A DNA stretch of 64,000 nucleotides from an uncultured Poribacteria bacterium (GTDB lineage: Bacteria; Poribacteria; WGA-4E; WGA-3G): positions 3,922,835 to 3,986,834 of the forward strand of contig OX638352.1 of assembly GCA_951813545.1 (NCBI GenBank), written 5' to 3'. The translations under genes and the position numbers were made by a program. The notes under the pieces were generated by a model. The model searched no databases. It saw only the letters and a program-made list of their open reading frames with translations, and had not been told where the DNA came from. This document shows, piece after piece, positions 51,583-60,802 of the stretch. The stretch's first letter is position 1. Each line of letters begins with the position of its first letter.

Positions 51583-51755
51583 ATAAACGACCGCAAAAGT
51601 CATATTCCGGAAAGTTAAGATTGCAAATTCCGCCGGACATCCATTTAGCAATTGCAGAAGCTGCAGAAGCCAGTGGAAAAGATCTTAACCAATGGGCAAC
51701 AGAGACCTTCACCCATGCCCTTGATGACGCTTTATCTGTTCAGTCAAAGACCTAA
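51516..51755 (+). pseudogene. HicB-like antitoxin, 3' remnant
   Basis: EAFEEAVEDYLETCERLNKRPQKSYSGK, then LRLQIPPDIHLAIAEAAEASGKDLNQWATE, is the C-terminal half of a HicB antitoxin with its Arc-type DNA-binding domain. The N-terminal HicB half is missing; the frame upstream has no suitable start. A GTG at 51549 could still give a 68-aa DNA-binding peptide. Confidence 0.7.
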
Positions 51756-51846
51756 ATTCCGTCAAATTGACGAAACTTTTTAGTGAATTCGTGCTTGCAA
51801 AGTGCTTCTATTGGAAAATTGAAAATAACGAACAGGAGGTATAGGT

Positions 51847-53286
51847 ATGGCTATGGATATTCACGAAGAAACCAACTTGCGTCTTACGAGACGCACGTTT
51901 CTGGGAAAAACGGTGCGGAGTGTCGGTTCACTCGCGCTTGCTTCTTTACTGACACCATCACTTGTCAATGCTGCACCAGAGATTGAGCACTGGCAGGGCA
52001 TTGTTACCACACCGCATGTGCCACCAAAGGCAAAAACCATTATCCATCTCTGCATGGCGGGCGGTCCCTCCCATCTGGAGACTTTGGATTACAAACCGAA
52101 ACTTGCAGAACTGCACGGGCAACCGATGCCGAAGTCCTTCACCGAAGGGCAGCCGATTGCACAACTTCAGGGGCAAGCGGATTCACTCAAATGCCTTGGT
52201 CCAACACATGAATTCAAAAAATATGGCCAATCGGGGCAGGAGATGAGTACGGCATTTCCACATATTGGAAGCCTCGCTGATGATATTTGCATCGTCCGTT
52301 CCCTGAAAACCGAGCAGATTAATCACGATCCAGCACACACTTTCATGAACACTGGTACTGCAATCGCTGGTAGACCGAGCATGGGCTCGTGGCTGCTCTA
52401 CGGACTTGGCAGTGAAAACGAAAACCTGCCGGGCTATGTTGTCCTTGTATCCTCTGGCGGGGGTCAGGACCAACCGATTGCAACCCGTCAGTGGCACAGC
52501 GGGTTCCTCCCCGGTCAGTTTCAAGGAGTCCAGTTTCATTCAACCGGCGATCCCGTTCACTATGTCACCAACCCCGGTGGCGTGAACACCGAACAGCAGC
52601 GTGACGTTGTGGATACTGTGCAAACGTTGAACGGTATATTTGATGAGACTGTGGATGATCCAACAATTTCAACGCGCATCAGTCAATACGAGATGGCGTT
52701 CCGAATGCAGACGAGTGTCCCGGAGTTGAGCGACATCTCTAAAGAACCGCAGCATGTCCTTGATATGTATGGCGCAACGCCGGGTGACGGCTCCTATGCA
52801 TCAAACTGTCTGCTCGCACGGCGGTTAGCCGAACGCGGGGTGCGGTTTATCCAACTCTACCATCGTGGTTGGGACCATCACGGCGGTATTGAGAACGCCA
52901 TTAAGACAACCTCTGGCTATGTTGATAAGGCGACCGCTGCGCTCGTCAACGATCTAAAGCAGCGCGGCATGTTAGAAGACACCTTAGTGATCTGGGGTGG
53001 CGAGTTCGGTCGGACACCGATGGCACAAGGAACTGGGCGCGACCATCATATCAAAGGGTTCTCGATGTGGATGGCTGGTGGCGGGGTCAAAGGTGGTATC
53101 AGTTATGGTAACACCGATGAATTAGGCTACAATTCCGTTGAAAATATCGTGCATGTTCACGACTTCCACGCCACAATGCTGCACCTCTTCGGGATTGACC
53201 ATGAGAAACTCGTCTATCGCTTCCAAGGGCGGGACTTCCGCCTCACCGATGTCCACGGGCATGTCGTCCGCGACATTTTGGCTTAA
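51847..53286 (+). CDS. DUF1501 protein, Tat-exported
   Basis: 479 aa. A twin-arginine signal (LTRRTFLGK, then SLALASLLTPSLVNA) leads to the DUF1501 domain, a distant alkaline-phosphatase/sulfatase relative: HLCMAGGPSHLETLDYKP, QLYHRGWDHHGGI, VIWGGEFGRTPMAQG. DUF1501 genes are regularly paired with DUF1549/DUF1553 genes, and this one follows the 1025-aa protein. AGGAGG precedes the ATG. Activity unknown. Confidence 0.92.
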   Translation: MAMDIHEETNLRLTRRTFLGKTVRSVGSLALASLLTPSLVNAAPEIEHWQGIVTTPHVPPKAKTIIHLCMAGGPSHLETLDYKPKLAELHGQPMPKSFTEGQPIAQLQGQADSLKCLGPTHEFKKYGQSGQEMSTAFPHIGSLADDICIVRSLKTEQINHDPAHTFMNTGTAIAGRPSMGSWLLYGLGSENENLPGYVVLVSSGGGQDQPIATRQWHSGFLPGQFQGVQFHSTGDPVHYVTNPGGVNTEQQRDVVDTVQTLNGIFDETVDDPTISTRISQYEMAFRMQTSVPELSDISKEPQHVLDMYGATPGDGSYASNCLLARRLAERGVRFIQLYHRGWDHHGGIENAIKTTSGYVDKATAALVNDLKQRGMLEDTLVIWGGEFGRTPMAQGTGRDHHIKGFSMWMAGGGVKGGISYGNTDELGYNSVENIVHVHDFHATMLHLFGIDHEKLVYRFQGRDFRLTDVHGHVVRDILA

Positions 53287-53347
53287 AAGTAATTCGAGTT
53301 GCTACCCAATGGTTTCTATATGTTTGAACGCACGAATTATACTGTAG

Positions 53348-53368
53348 GGGTAGGTCTTGTGCCTACCC
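53348..53368. repeat. GGGTAGG-CCTACCC palindrome
   Basis: GGGTAGG (53348-53354) and CCTACCC (53362-53368) around TCTTGTG; relative at 33600-33620. It lies between the DUF1501 stop and the next gene. Confidence 0.65.
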
Positions 53369-53402
53369 TTGTGGCTTCGTAAGAAAAAGTGAGGTTGCAA
53401 AG

Positions 53403-54686
53403 TTGAGAAAAACTGACAGGCTTTTGCTACATATCTCGTTCTTGTTGGTGCTGGCGGTATCTGCCTTCAGTCACGATCTCCCGATGGTGGAGCCTGAAGC
53501 GGTTGGGCTTTCTACCGAAAGGCTCTCAAGACTTGATAAAGTGATGGAAGCATATGTCGAGCAGCAGAAAATCGCTGGTGGCGTTACATTGATTGCTCGG
53601 CACGGAAAGATCGCACATCTCGGTACTTACGGTATGATGGATGTTGAAGCGGGAAAACCGATGACTCCGGATACCATTTTCCGTATTGCGTCAATGACGA
53701 AACCGATCACAAGCGTCGCTGTGATGATGCTCTATGAAGAAGGGCATTTTCGGTTGCATGAGCCGGTCTCAAAATTCATTCCAGCTTTCAAAGAGATGCC
53801 CGTGTTGCCGCCAGAAGATGCTGAAGATTCGGCATCACCTGTACCGGCAATACAGCAGATTACCATTTGGAACCTGCTCACCCACACCTCCGGTCTAACG
53901 TATCACTGGAACGAGCGGCTTGGTCCGCAATACAACGATGCGGGTATCACCCACGGGCTTCTGCAGGATGAGAGCACCCTTGAGGAGAAGATGAAAGTGT
54001 TGGCGACGATTCCGTTGTTGCATCAACCAGGTGCCCGAGTTGAGTACGGTCTATCAATAGATGTCCTCGGTCATCTCGTCGAAGTCGTATCGGGGATGCC
54101 GCTCAATCAGTTTTTCTCCGAGCGCATCTTCAAACCGCTTGGCATGAAGGACACACACTTTTTTATCCCAGAAGCGAAACGTGAACGACTTGCGACAGTG
54201 TATGAGCGAACTGGAGACAGTCCGATCATGCGCAAACCCCAAGAACCAACGGTGAACGGTTCGCTGATCTATTCAACGGACTATCCGTACAACGGTCCAA
54301 AAACCTATTTCTCTGGCGGTGCCGGGTTAGTCTCTACTGCCTCTGATTATGCCCGCTTTGCACAGATGATGCTCAACGGTGGAGAACTTGACGGTGTCCG
54401 ATTGTTGAGTCGAAAAACCGTTGAATTGATGACAACGGATCGACTCGCCAAGATGGATGTTAATTACGGATTTGGCTTTGGCTTTGGCGTTGTCCGAAAC
54501 GAATCAGACCTTTGGGATATTGGGTCAGTCGGGGCGTATAGTGGAGGCGGTTTTTTCTTTACCAGTTTCTTCATTGACCCTCAAGAACAGATGCTTGGTA
54601 TCTTCATGTGTCAGCTGCATCCCACCGGTGGTTTGGATCTTGGAGACAGAATTCGCATCCTCAGTTACCAAGCGATCGCCGATTGA
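53403..54686 (+). CDS. Serine hydrolase, class C beta-lactamase/esterase family
   Basis: 427 aa with a signal peptide (about 1-23, ending VSAFS). The nucleophile motif is S97-M-T-K; the second motif YGLS and the late GGAGLVSTASDYARFAQM are typical. Many such proteins are esterases or D-aminopeptidases rather than true beta-lactamases. TTG 53403 is the start, with GAGG 8 bp before. Confidence 0.88.
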   Translation: MRKTDRLLLHISFLLVLAVSAFSHDLPMVEPEAVGLSTERLSRLDKVMEAYVEQQKIAGGVTLIARHGKIAHLGTYGMMDVEAGKPMTPDTIFRIASMTKPITSVAVMMLYEEGHFRLHEPVSKFIPAFKEMPVLPPEDAEDSASPVPAIQQITIWNLLTHTSGLTYHWNERLGPQYNDAGITHGLLQDESTLEEKMKVLATIPLLHQPGARVEYGLSIDVLGHLVEVVSGMPLNQFFSERIFKPLGMKDTHFFIPEAKRERLATVYERTGDSPIMRKPQEPTVNGSLIYSTDYPYNGPKTYFSGGAGLVSTASDYARFAQMMLNGGELDGVRLLSRKTVELMTTDRLAKMDVNYGFGFGFGVVRNESDLWDIGSVGAYSGGGFFFTSFFIDPQEQMLGIFMCQLHPTGGLDLGDRIRILSYQAIAD

Positions 54687-55003
54687 AATTTTTAATTTAT
54701 GGATTCTTGGACTGCGCCCTATTACATTACGCGCAGGTTCTTGATCGGTCTCAGCAGCACATAACGAAGTGGAGTGCGGATACGGGAAGGAAATTGAATC
54801 TTCAACTCACCTCACCAAACCGCAAGGAAAATTAGAAAGTGCGAAAGCCTATAGAGGAAACCTGCGGGACAATGTTACGGGCAGCCTCTTAACTGGTCTC
54901 AGCAGCACATAACGAAGTGGAGTGCGGATATACGGGAAGGAAATTGAACCTTCAACCCACCTCACCGAACCGCAAGGAAAATTAAAAAAGGAAATTAATC
55001 AAT
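54687..55003. repeat. 148-bp-period tandem duplication
   Basis: The gap holds two copies of a unit of at least 92 bp starting GGTCTCAGCAGCACATAACG at 54747 and 54895; copies differ by a few substitutions and a 2-bp indel. Similarity extends about 20 bp to the left. The second copy ends AAAAAAGG, which serves as ribosome-binding site of the gene at 55004. A third, partial copy is at 12765-12830. Confidence 0.85.
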
Positions 55004-56035
55004 ATGCCAAGAGAACTCATTGCACCTGCCCAAGAGCAGGTCGCTTTCCGAGAATATGAAAGTCAACCCTTGCAAGCGAATGAAATTCGTGTCAAGAGCC
55101 AGTTTGGTGCAGCCAAACACGGTTCAGAGATGGCATCGTATAAGGGCTATGCCAGTCCACGCGGTGGCTACGATGGAGAATATAAGGTCTTTCAAGCAAA
55201 CACCTCCGGAATGGTGCACTATCCTTCAGGACTTGGGAATATGTGTGTTGGTGAAGTAACCGAGATTGGATCGGACGTTACTGATGTTGAGGTCGGAGAT
55301 CGAGTTTTTCGGCACAGCTCCTTTCGCGAGGAAAATGTCTGGGGTGCTGCAGGTGTCCGGAAACTGCCTGATGGTGTGCCTTGGCAGGCAGCTGTCTGTC
55401 TCGATCCAACAGATTTTGCCTTGGGTGCGGTACGTGACGGGAATGTCCGCATCGGTGATGCCGTGGCAGTCTTTGGAATGGGTGGCATTGGACTGATGGC
55501 ACTGCAGCTTGCGAAGTTAGCGGGGGCCTATCCTGTAATTGGTGTCGATCCGCTTGAGTTGCGCCGCAATGTAGCCCTCGAATGTGGTGCTGATATTGTT
55601 ATCGACCCCACAACAGATGATGCTGGTTTGGAAATTAAAAAAGCCACCAACAAACGTGGTGCTGATGTTTGTATCGAATATAGTGGTCATCATACGGCAC
55701 TACAAGCGGCAATCCGCGGCGTAACGTATTTAGGGACGGTTGTTGCTGGAGCATGGCCCGGTATCTACCCAGCAGGATTAGATCTCGGTGCCGAAGCGCA
55801 TTTCAATCGACCGACTATTGTCTTCTCACGCGCCTGCAGCGAACCGAATCCCGAATATCCGAATTGGAATGAAGGCAGACTCTTTGAAATCAGTTGGCGG
55901 CTGCTTTGCGATGGTAGTTTGAAATCTGAACCGGTTATATATCCTGTTGTCGATTTTGACGATCTATTGGACGAGTATCCTAAGATCGCAACGCATCCGG
56001 GTGAGAATGTAAAGTTAGGCGTTCGATTCGCATAA
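55004..56035 (+). CDS. MDR-family dehydrogenase
   Basis: 343 aa. Nucleotide loop FGMGGIGLMALQLAK, acidic residue in VIGVDPLELRR (NAD-type), DVCIEYSGHHTALQAAIRG. The catalytic Cys of zinc enzymes is replaced (QFGAAKHGSEM), so it may use no zinc or another ligand set. Substrate unknown. The start codon context is supplied by the repeat upstream. Confidence 0.83.
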   Translation: MPRELIAPAQEQVAFREYESQPLQANEIRVKSQFGAAKHGSEMASYKGYASPRGGYDGEYKVFQANTSGMVHYPSGLGNMCVGEVTEIGSDVTDVEVGDRVFRHSSFREENVWGAAGVRKLPDGVPWQAAVCLDPTDFALGAVRDGNVRIGDAVAVFGMGGIGLMALQLAKLAGAYPVIGVDPLELRRNVALECGADIVIDPTTDDAGLEIKKATNKRGADVCIEYSGHHTALQAAIRGVTYLGTVVAGAWPGIYPAGLDLGAEAHFNRPTIVFSRACSEPNPEYPNWNEGRLFEISWRLLCDGSLKSEPVIYPVVDFDDLLDEYPKIATHPGENVKLGVRFA

Positions 56036-56135
56036 TTCCAATTTTCGGAGTTTCACTCTTTAGGTTTGAGTGTTAGCATAAAAGAATTCTAAATTGTCCA
56101 AACCTGAGTAGGTCGGAGTACGCCTCAAAACTAAC

Positions 56136-56162
56136 CAATGTCCATTTTGTGGCATTGGAGGC
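56136..56162 (+). promoter_or_regulatory. Stem-loop in the leader
   Basis: CCAATG...CCA, TTTTG loop, TGG CATTGG: a 9-bp stem with one bulge, 30 bp before the start codon at 56193. Confidence 0.4.
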
Positions 56163-56192
56163 AAGAAGATAAGTTTGGAGGAAAGGGGAGCT

Positions 56193-57137
56193 ATGACCGC
56201 TGGAATCGTGCTGGCTTTAATGAGTCTTGCATCAGCCCAAATTGTTGGCGATAACTTAATGGAAAGCATTGAAGTGACACCGAAAATCGAAATCGTAGAA
56301 ATACCGAGCCAATTTTCTGCTTTCAGACAGGTAGGCTGTGACAAATATGTAAATGTTTTCGGCATCCACATCTTCGCAAGCCAAACGACCCCCGAAGATA
56401 AACTCTCTCACGCTGCAGGCGTTTTAGCGCAATACCTTGATAACGACGAGGACGGTGTTCCTGACAATATGCTCGTTCTCAGTCATCTGGTGAGCCGAAA
56501 CGTCTTCATCATTATGCCCGGAACAGAGGCGGAGATGGAGCGGTTGGAAATGGATATGATAGCAGAGGCGGGCTATCGTTTTGGTCAAGATTTGTATGGT
56601 GAGGAAACCAAACCGGATTTCCTTGTTGATGGCAAAATCAACGCACCTAATGGTCACTACTACGACGGCGCATTAGAGGAAATTCTGCATCCCATTACAC
56701 AACACGGTTATGCCAACGCATACCCCGAGGTGTTCGGGGAAGTACGGGGGTCCATCTTAGCGAAGTGCATGGATGCCGCCCGTGGCGGATATTTCGAGCA
56801 AGTGCCGAAAGGTGGACCCAAGAGCGGCTATCCGGCAGAGGCTTGGTATCACTATACAGATGAAACCTGTGATTATGGCTGCATGGTTACGGAGTATACC
56901 TACTGGGCTTTGACATCGATATTGGGGACACAGGACTTTCCTGGGCGACACGAGGCACTCGAAGTCGAATGGGAATTGAATACCAGAGAACGGGTTAGAA
57001 CCGGGGATGCTGCAGTATATAAACTTCTGACAGACCCTCAGTACGGATTCCCAACCAAAGCACCAGATGGAAACTACAAACCATCGGCATTTCCTGTTAC
57101 GGTTGTTCCTATTATCGCTATCGAAGATGAAGATTAA
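56193..57137 (+). CDS. Secreted protein of unknown function with calcium-loop motif
   Basis: 314 aa from ATG 56193 (GGGGAG upstream; TTG 56175 also possible). A short hydrophobic leader ends LASAQ. The body has DNDEDGVPDN, an EF-hand or thrombospondin-3-like calcium loop, EEILHPITQHGYANAYPEVFG with His spacing that could hold a metal, and WYHYTDETCDYGCMVTEYTYW with two Cys. A metallopeptidase is possible but no standard HExxH is present. I do not recognise the family. Confidence 0.65.
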   Translation: MTAGIVLALMSLASAQIVGDNLMESIEVTPKIEIVEIPSQFSAFRQVGCDKYVNVFGIHIFASQTTPEDKLSHAAGVLAQYLDNDEDGVPDNMLVLSHLVSRNVFIIMPGTEAEMERLEMDMIAEAGYRFGQDLYGEETKPDFLVDGKINAPNGHYYDGALEEILHPITQHGYANAYPEVFGEVRGSILAKCMDAARGGYFEQVPKGGPKSGYPAEAWYHYTDETCDYGCMVTEYTYWALTSILGTQDFPGRHEALEVEWELNTRERVRTGDAAVYKLLTDPQYGFPTKAPDGNYKPSAFPVTVVPIIAIEDED

Positions 57138-57210
57138 TAGCAGTAGTGGTTTGTGAAACAATAGATCACAACACTACAGCAAGAGATGAAGGCACGCAAG
57201 CAAGGATGCA

Positions 57211-58200
57211 TTATCTTAGTCCCGCCGCCCGCAGCACCGTTTCCTGAACTGTGAACTCGTGGTCGAGGGAGCGATCAGGGGATTTCTCACCGCGGATATC
57301 AGCGACAAACGCTCGAAGGCTTTCGACATAACGCGGTCGCCGTTCCACAGGCACTTTCTGCCAACCTTTAGCATATCCATCCCTTTCCTCATCAAGACAC
57401 AACCGCAATTCTGGCGGTTCAAGCGGCTCAAGGATCGCGCTGCCGCGTGTTCCGTAGACTTCCAATCGCCTTGCTTTACCCGAATCAATTTCCAACGCCG
57501 TTGACTCAAGAATCGCCAATGCTCTGGGATATTCAAGGACAGCGGCCGTATTGTTGCGATACCACGGTACGTCATGTCCATCGTGCCTCGAAAAGGGTGT
57601 CACCCGTGTGGGTCGTCCTAACAACGCAACAATAATATCGGTGAGATGACAGGCGAGGATAAACATAATGCCGCCGGAGTGTTCACCGAGCGAATCCCAG
57701 CGTTGCCAGTGGGCTTCGCTTGAAAGACTTGATGAGATTCTTGCCCGAACAGAAAAAATATCACCGAGTTTGCCGGAGTTCGCCCAATCAAGGACAAACT
57801 GAAAGCCAGCATTATATCGGTACATATAGCCGAGTTGAACGAGCAGGTTTCTATCTCGTGCAATGTCCAAAACCTCTCGAAACGTATCGAGGTTATCCCC
57901 CGCGGGTTTATCGAACCAAACATGCTTGCCGTGTTCGAGGATTTCCCGTGCAAAGGTGAGATTCTGTGACACGCGCCCCTGCGCCGCAACCCCAACGATT
58001 GTTTCGTCCTCGAGTATTTCTTCTTTGGACGTAAACCAGTGAACGCCGTCATAGACTGCGCTTTGACCAAGGGTCTCTCGGACTTCCGGCGATGGCTCAA
58101 AGACACCGGCGAACTCAATTTCGTCACTTTCCTTCATCACGTTGGCTTTCCCTGAAGCGTGGTCGTGGGAAATACCGTATTGTGCAAGTCTGATTTTCAC
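57211..58200 (-). CDS. Gfo/Idh/MocA-family oxidoreductase
   Basis: 329 aa. Rossmann start IRLAQYGISHDHASGKANVM, then HVWFDKPAGDNLDTFREVL in place of the usual EKP (Asp for Glu), and HSGGIMFILACHLTDIIVALLG as the catalytic His helix. Substrate unknown. GTG 58200 follows AGGAG. Confidence 0.85.
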   Translation of the reverse strand: MKIRLAQYGISHDHASGKANVMKESDEIEFAGVFEPSPEVRETLGQSAVYDGVHWFTSKEEILEDETIVGVAAQGRVSQNLTFAREILEHGKHVWFDKPAGDNLDTFREVLDIARDRNLLVQLGYMYRYNAGFQFVLDWANSGKLGDIFSVRARISSSLSSEAHWQRWDSLGEHSGGIMFILACHLTDIIVALLGRPTRVTPFSRHDGHDVPWYRNNTAAVLEYPRALAILESTALEIDSGKARRLEVYGTRGSAILEPLEPPELRLCLDEERDGYAKGWQKVPVERRPRYVESLRAFVADIRGEKSPDRSLDHEFTVQETVLRAAGLR

Positions 58201-58336
58201 GTTTTTTTCTCCTGTTTGAAACCTATGATTGCCAAAAATAGCGGGTAAAGTTTAACATGATTTTATCATATAGTCTGTATTAGTTCATGCAAAAAATGGG
58301 GTGAGATTTTTGGTGACTTGTGCTAAACTCTGAAAT

Positions 58337-58621
58337 ATGGATTTTCCGATGCAACTCCAGTTCTACACGAAACCGGATTGCCCACTCTGTGACGAGGCAA
58401 AGGCAGTGCTGCAAAGTATCAGAACGAAAACATCGTTTATTGCGGTAGAGGAAATTGACATCACCAAAGATCTCAGTTTGTTTACGAAATATAAACATCT
58501 GATTCCTGTGCTTGAGTTGGATGGGCAAAGGCTTTTTACGCATCATGTTACCGGCTGGAAGTTAATCTGGCAGTTGCGATGGCACTGGATTCGGAGGCTT
58601 TTAGAGAAGTTTGCAAGTTAA
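58337..58621 (+). CDS. Glutaredoxin-like protein
   Basis: 94 aa thioredoxin fold: LQFYTKPDCPLCDEAKAVLQ with a CPLC active site, IDITKD, the cis-Pro strand HLIPVLELDG. Small proteins of this kind reduce disulfides in the cytosol. The start could also be ATG 58349. The gamma-glutamyltransferase begins 32 bp later, a natural link to glutathione-type thiols (inference). Confidence 0.85.
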   Translation: MDFPMQLQFYTKPDCPLCDEAKAVLQSIRTKTSFIAVEEIDITKDLSLFTKYKHLIPVLELDGQRLFTHHVTGWKLIWQLRWHWIRRLLEKFAS

Positions 58622-58653
58622 AACTTGCTGAAGAAAATAATGAGGAGGGAAGC

Positions 58654-60273
58654 ATGGCTTTTCCATCACACGGCACAACGCATCGATCCACTGTAACGGG
58701 TACACGCGGAATGGCGACCAGTGCGCACCCACTCGCGAGTCTTGCTGGCGCACGTATGTTGCTCGCTGGGGGCAATGCGTTTGATGCAGCAGTCGCAGTC
58801 GCTTCGACACTCAACGTCGTTGAGCCTTATATGTCGGGTATCGCTGGTAACGGGTATATGTTGATTTATAGTGCAAAGGAAAAAACACACCGCGTGATAG
58901 ATTATCTGGGCACTGCGCCTTACGCAGCGACGCTGGATGTTTATCCGACACTCGAAAGTCAGCAGGTTGGTATCCGCGCAGGGATGGTGCCGGGAGGATG
59001 CGGTGGCTGGCTTGCACTCCTGGACCGCTATGGCAGTATGGATCGCGCCGACATCTTTGCCCCGGCGATTGAATCCGCAGAAAACGGATATGCCGTCACG
59101 GTCAAGAATGCGGAGTTCATTGCGGGCGCGCGTCCGTATTTTTCAGAGAGGGCGGAGGAGGTTATTGCCTCACGTGGTAGAACACCACACCCCGGCGAGC
59201 TTTTGGTGCAAAAGGATCTCGCCCAAACCTTTCGCACGGTTGCGGAAGGCGGCGCAGAGGCGTTCTATCGCGGTGACATTGCCAAAGAAATTGTCCGTTT
59301 TTCTGAAGAAACCGATGGGCTAATTACTGAAAAGGATTTGGCTGACTTTGAGGTAGAGTGGCAGGAACCTATCTCTGTTACCTATAAAGATTACCAAGTC
59401 TACTGTCCAGCGCCGCCGTGTTCGGGTTTTCAATATCTGGAGACATTGAATATTTTAGAGAACGATTCCCTAGGTGAACTCGGACACAATACCCCCGAAT
59501 ACCTGCATCTACTGATTGAAGCGATTAAGTTAGCGAGTGCGGATAGAGCCGAATACGCTCCGCGTCCGAACCCACCGATTGAACGGTTGTTGTCAAAAGA
59601 TTATGCGCGTGCACAGCGAGAACGCATCGGCGAACAGGCTGCAGTCAGCGGTGGTGAACGCTGGTCAAAGGACAAACTTCCGGGTGAAATTGTCGCTAAC
59701 GACTGGACAACCGAATGTACAACTCACTTTGACACGGCTGATGCAGAGGGCAACATCGTCGCTGTGACGCAGAGTCTTGGACAACCCTTCGGTTCAGGTG
59801 TGATTCTCGGTTCAACGGGAATGTTCCTCAACAATTTCATGAACTGGTTTGACAGGATTCCTGAGAGTCCAAACGCCGTTGGACCGCATAAACGGATAGA
59901 GATGTGCATGTCACCGTGCCAAGTTTGGAAAAACGGTAACCCATTTGCTGCAATCGGTACACCGGGCAGCCACGGTATCCTTCAGACGACACTGCAAATG
60001 GTGTTGAATCTGATTGAACACGGGATGAACGTTCAGGCAGCGATTGAGGCACCACGCATTCGGTTGGTAAACCCCGGTACACATGTCAGTATGGAAGGGC
60101 GCATTTCTGCTGCGGTCCGTGCAGCGTTAGAAGCACGCGGGCATGAGGTAGAGGTGTTACCCGATTGGACAGCAACTGTCGGAGGCGGGCACGGTATCGC
60201 CTTTGATACCGAAGAAGGAAGTTTTATGGGTGGTGCTGACCCACGGCGCGATGGATATGCGATAGGTGTGTGA
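58654..60273 (+). CDS. Gamma-glutamyltransferase family protein
   Basis: 539 aa Ntn-hydrolase precursor, self-cleaved before the nucleophile T356 (ECTTHFDTADAEGNIVAVTQSL). ASLAGARMLLAGGNAFDAAVAVA, GIAGNGYMLIY and AIGTPGSHGILQTTLQM are family signatures. No signal peptide, so cytosolic, unlike E. coli GGT; it may act on gamma-glutamyl or acylated compounds. ATG 58654 follows GAGGAGGG; an earlier ATG at 58579 overlaps the glutaredoxin gene. It overlaps the Nudix gene by 4 bp (GTGA). Confidence 0.9.
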   Translation: MAFPSHGTTHRSTVTGTRGMATSAHPLASLAGARMLLAGGNAFDAAVAVASTLNVVEPYMSGIAGNGYMLIYSAKEKTHRVIDYLGTAPYAATLDVYPTLESQQVGIRAGMVPGGCGGWLALLDRYGSMDRADIFAPAIESAENGYAVTVKNAEFIAGARPYFSERAEEVIASRGRTPHPGELLVQKDLAQTFRTVAEGGAEAFYRGDIAKEIVRFSEETDGLITEKDLADFEVEWQEPISVTYKDYQVYCPAPPCSGFQYLETLNILENDSLGELGHNTPEYLHLLIEAIKLASADRAEYAPRPNPPIERLLSKDYARAQRERIGEQAAVSGGERWSKDKLPGEIVANDWTTECTTHFDTADAEGNIVAVTQSLGQPFGSGVILGSTGMFLNNFMNWFDRIPESPNAVGPHKRIEMCMSPCQVWKNGNPFAAIGTPGSHGILQTTLQMVLNLIEHGMNVQAAIEAPRIRLVNPGTHVSMEGRISAAVRAALEARGHEVEVLPDWTATVGGGHGIAFDTEEGSFMGGADPRRDGYAIGV

Positions 60274-60725
60274 AAATGGTTCATCCGAAACACATAGTTG
60301 CTGTCTCTGGATTGATAAGTCATTCCAACGGTAAAATCTTGCTCATACGTAGTCCGCGCCGTGGATGGGAGTTTCCGGGGGGTCAAGTAGAAGAAGGTGA
60401 AAACCTTATTGAAGCATTCCAACGTGAAATTCAGGAAGAGACTGGGGTTACGGCATCAATTGGGGCGTTAGTTGGTGTTTATTCAAACATCAAATCTCCG
60501 ACTAAATTGGCATTTGGTTTCTTAGGAGATTACGTCTGTGGTGAATTAAGTACGAGCGACGAGAGTCTGGAAACCGAGTGGGTTGCACGTCATTTAGCTT
60601 TGCAGCGTATATCACATCCAGTTATTCGTGACCGAATGAAAGATATGCTTGATTTTTCAGGACGGATCATTTATCGCGTTTATACTACTGGCCCGTATCA
60701 GGTTTGTGAGCAATGTTTTCTGTAA
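60270..60725 (+). CDS. Nudix hydrolase
   Basis: 151 aa with a complete Nudix box, GGQVEEGENLIEAFQREIQEE then TGV. Starts at GTG 60270 (overlap with the previous stop) or ATG 60276. Translationally coupled to the gamma-glutamyltransferase. The C-terminal end has two Cys (VCEQCFL). Confidence 0.87.
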   Translation: MKMVHPKHIVAVSGLISHSNGKILLIRSPRRGWEFPGGQVEEGENLIEAFQREIQEETGVTASIGALVGVYSNIKSPTKLAFGFLGDYVCGELSTSDESLETEWVARHLALQRISHPVIRDRMKDMLDFSGRIIYRVYTTGPYQVCEQCFL

Positions 60726-60802
60726 AATCGAGGTAGGTCAGCTTCGTTAACAAAACAATTTTTCAAACTTTATATTCATCATAAAATTTTTAGAGAGGAA
60801 AC

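Noticed and set aside
56112..56192. CPFCGIGGKK coding stretch in frame before the unknown secreted protein
   Set aside because: It would put a zinc-ribbon-like stretch before the signal peptide, has no start codon, and includes the ribosome-binding site; probably chance or an old remnant.
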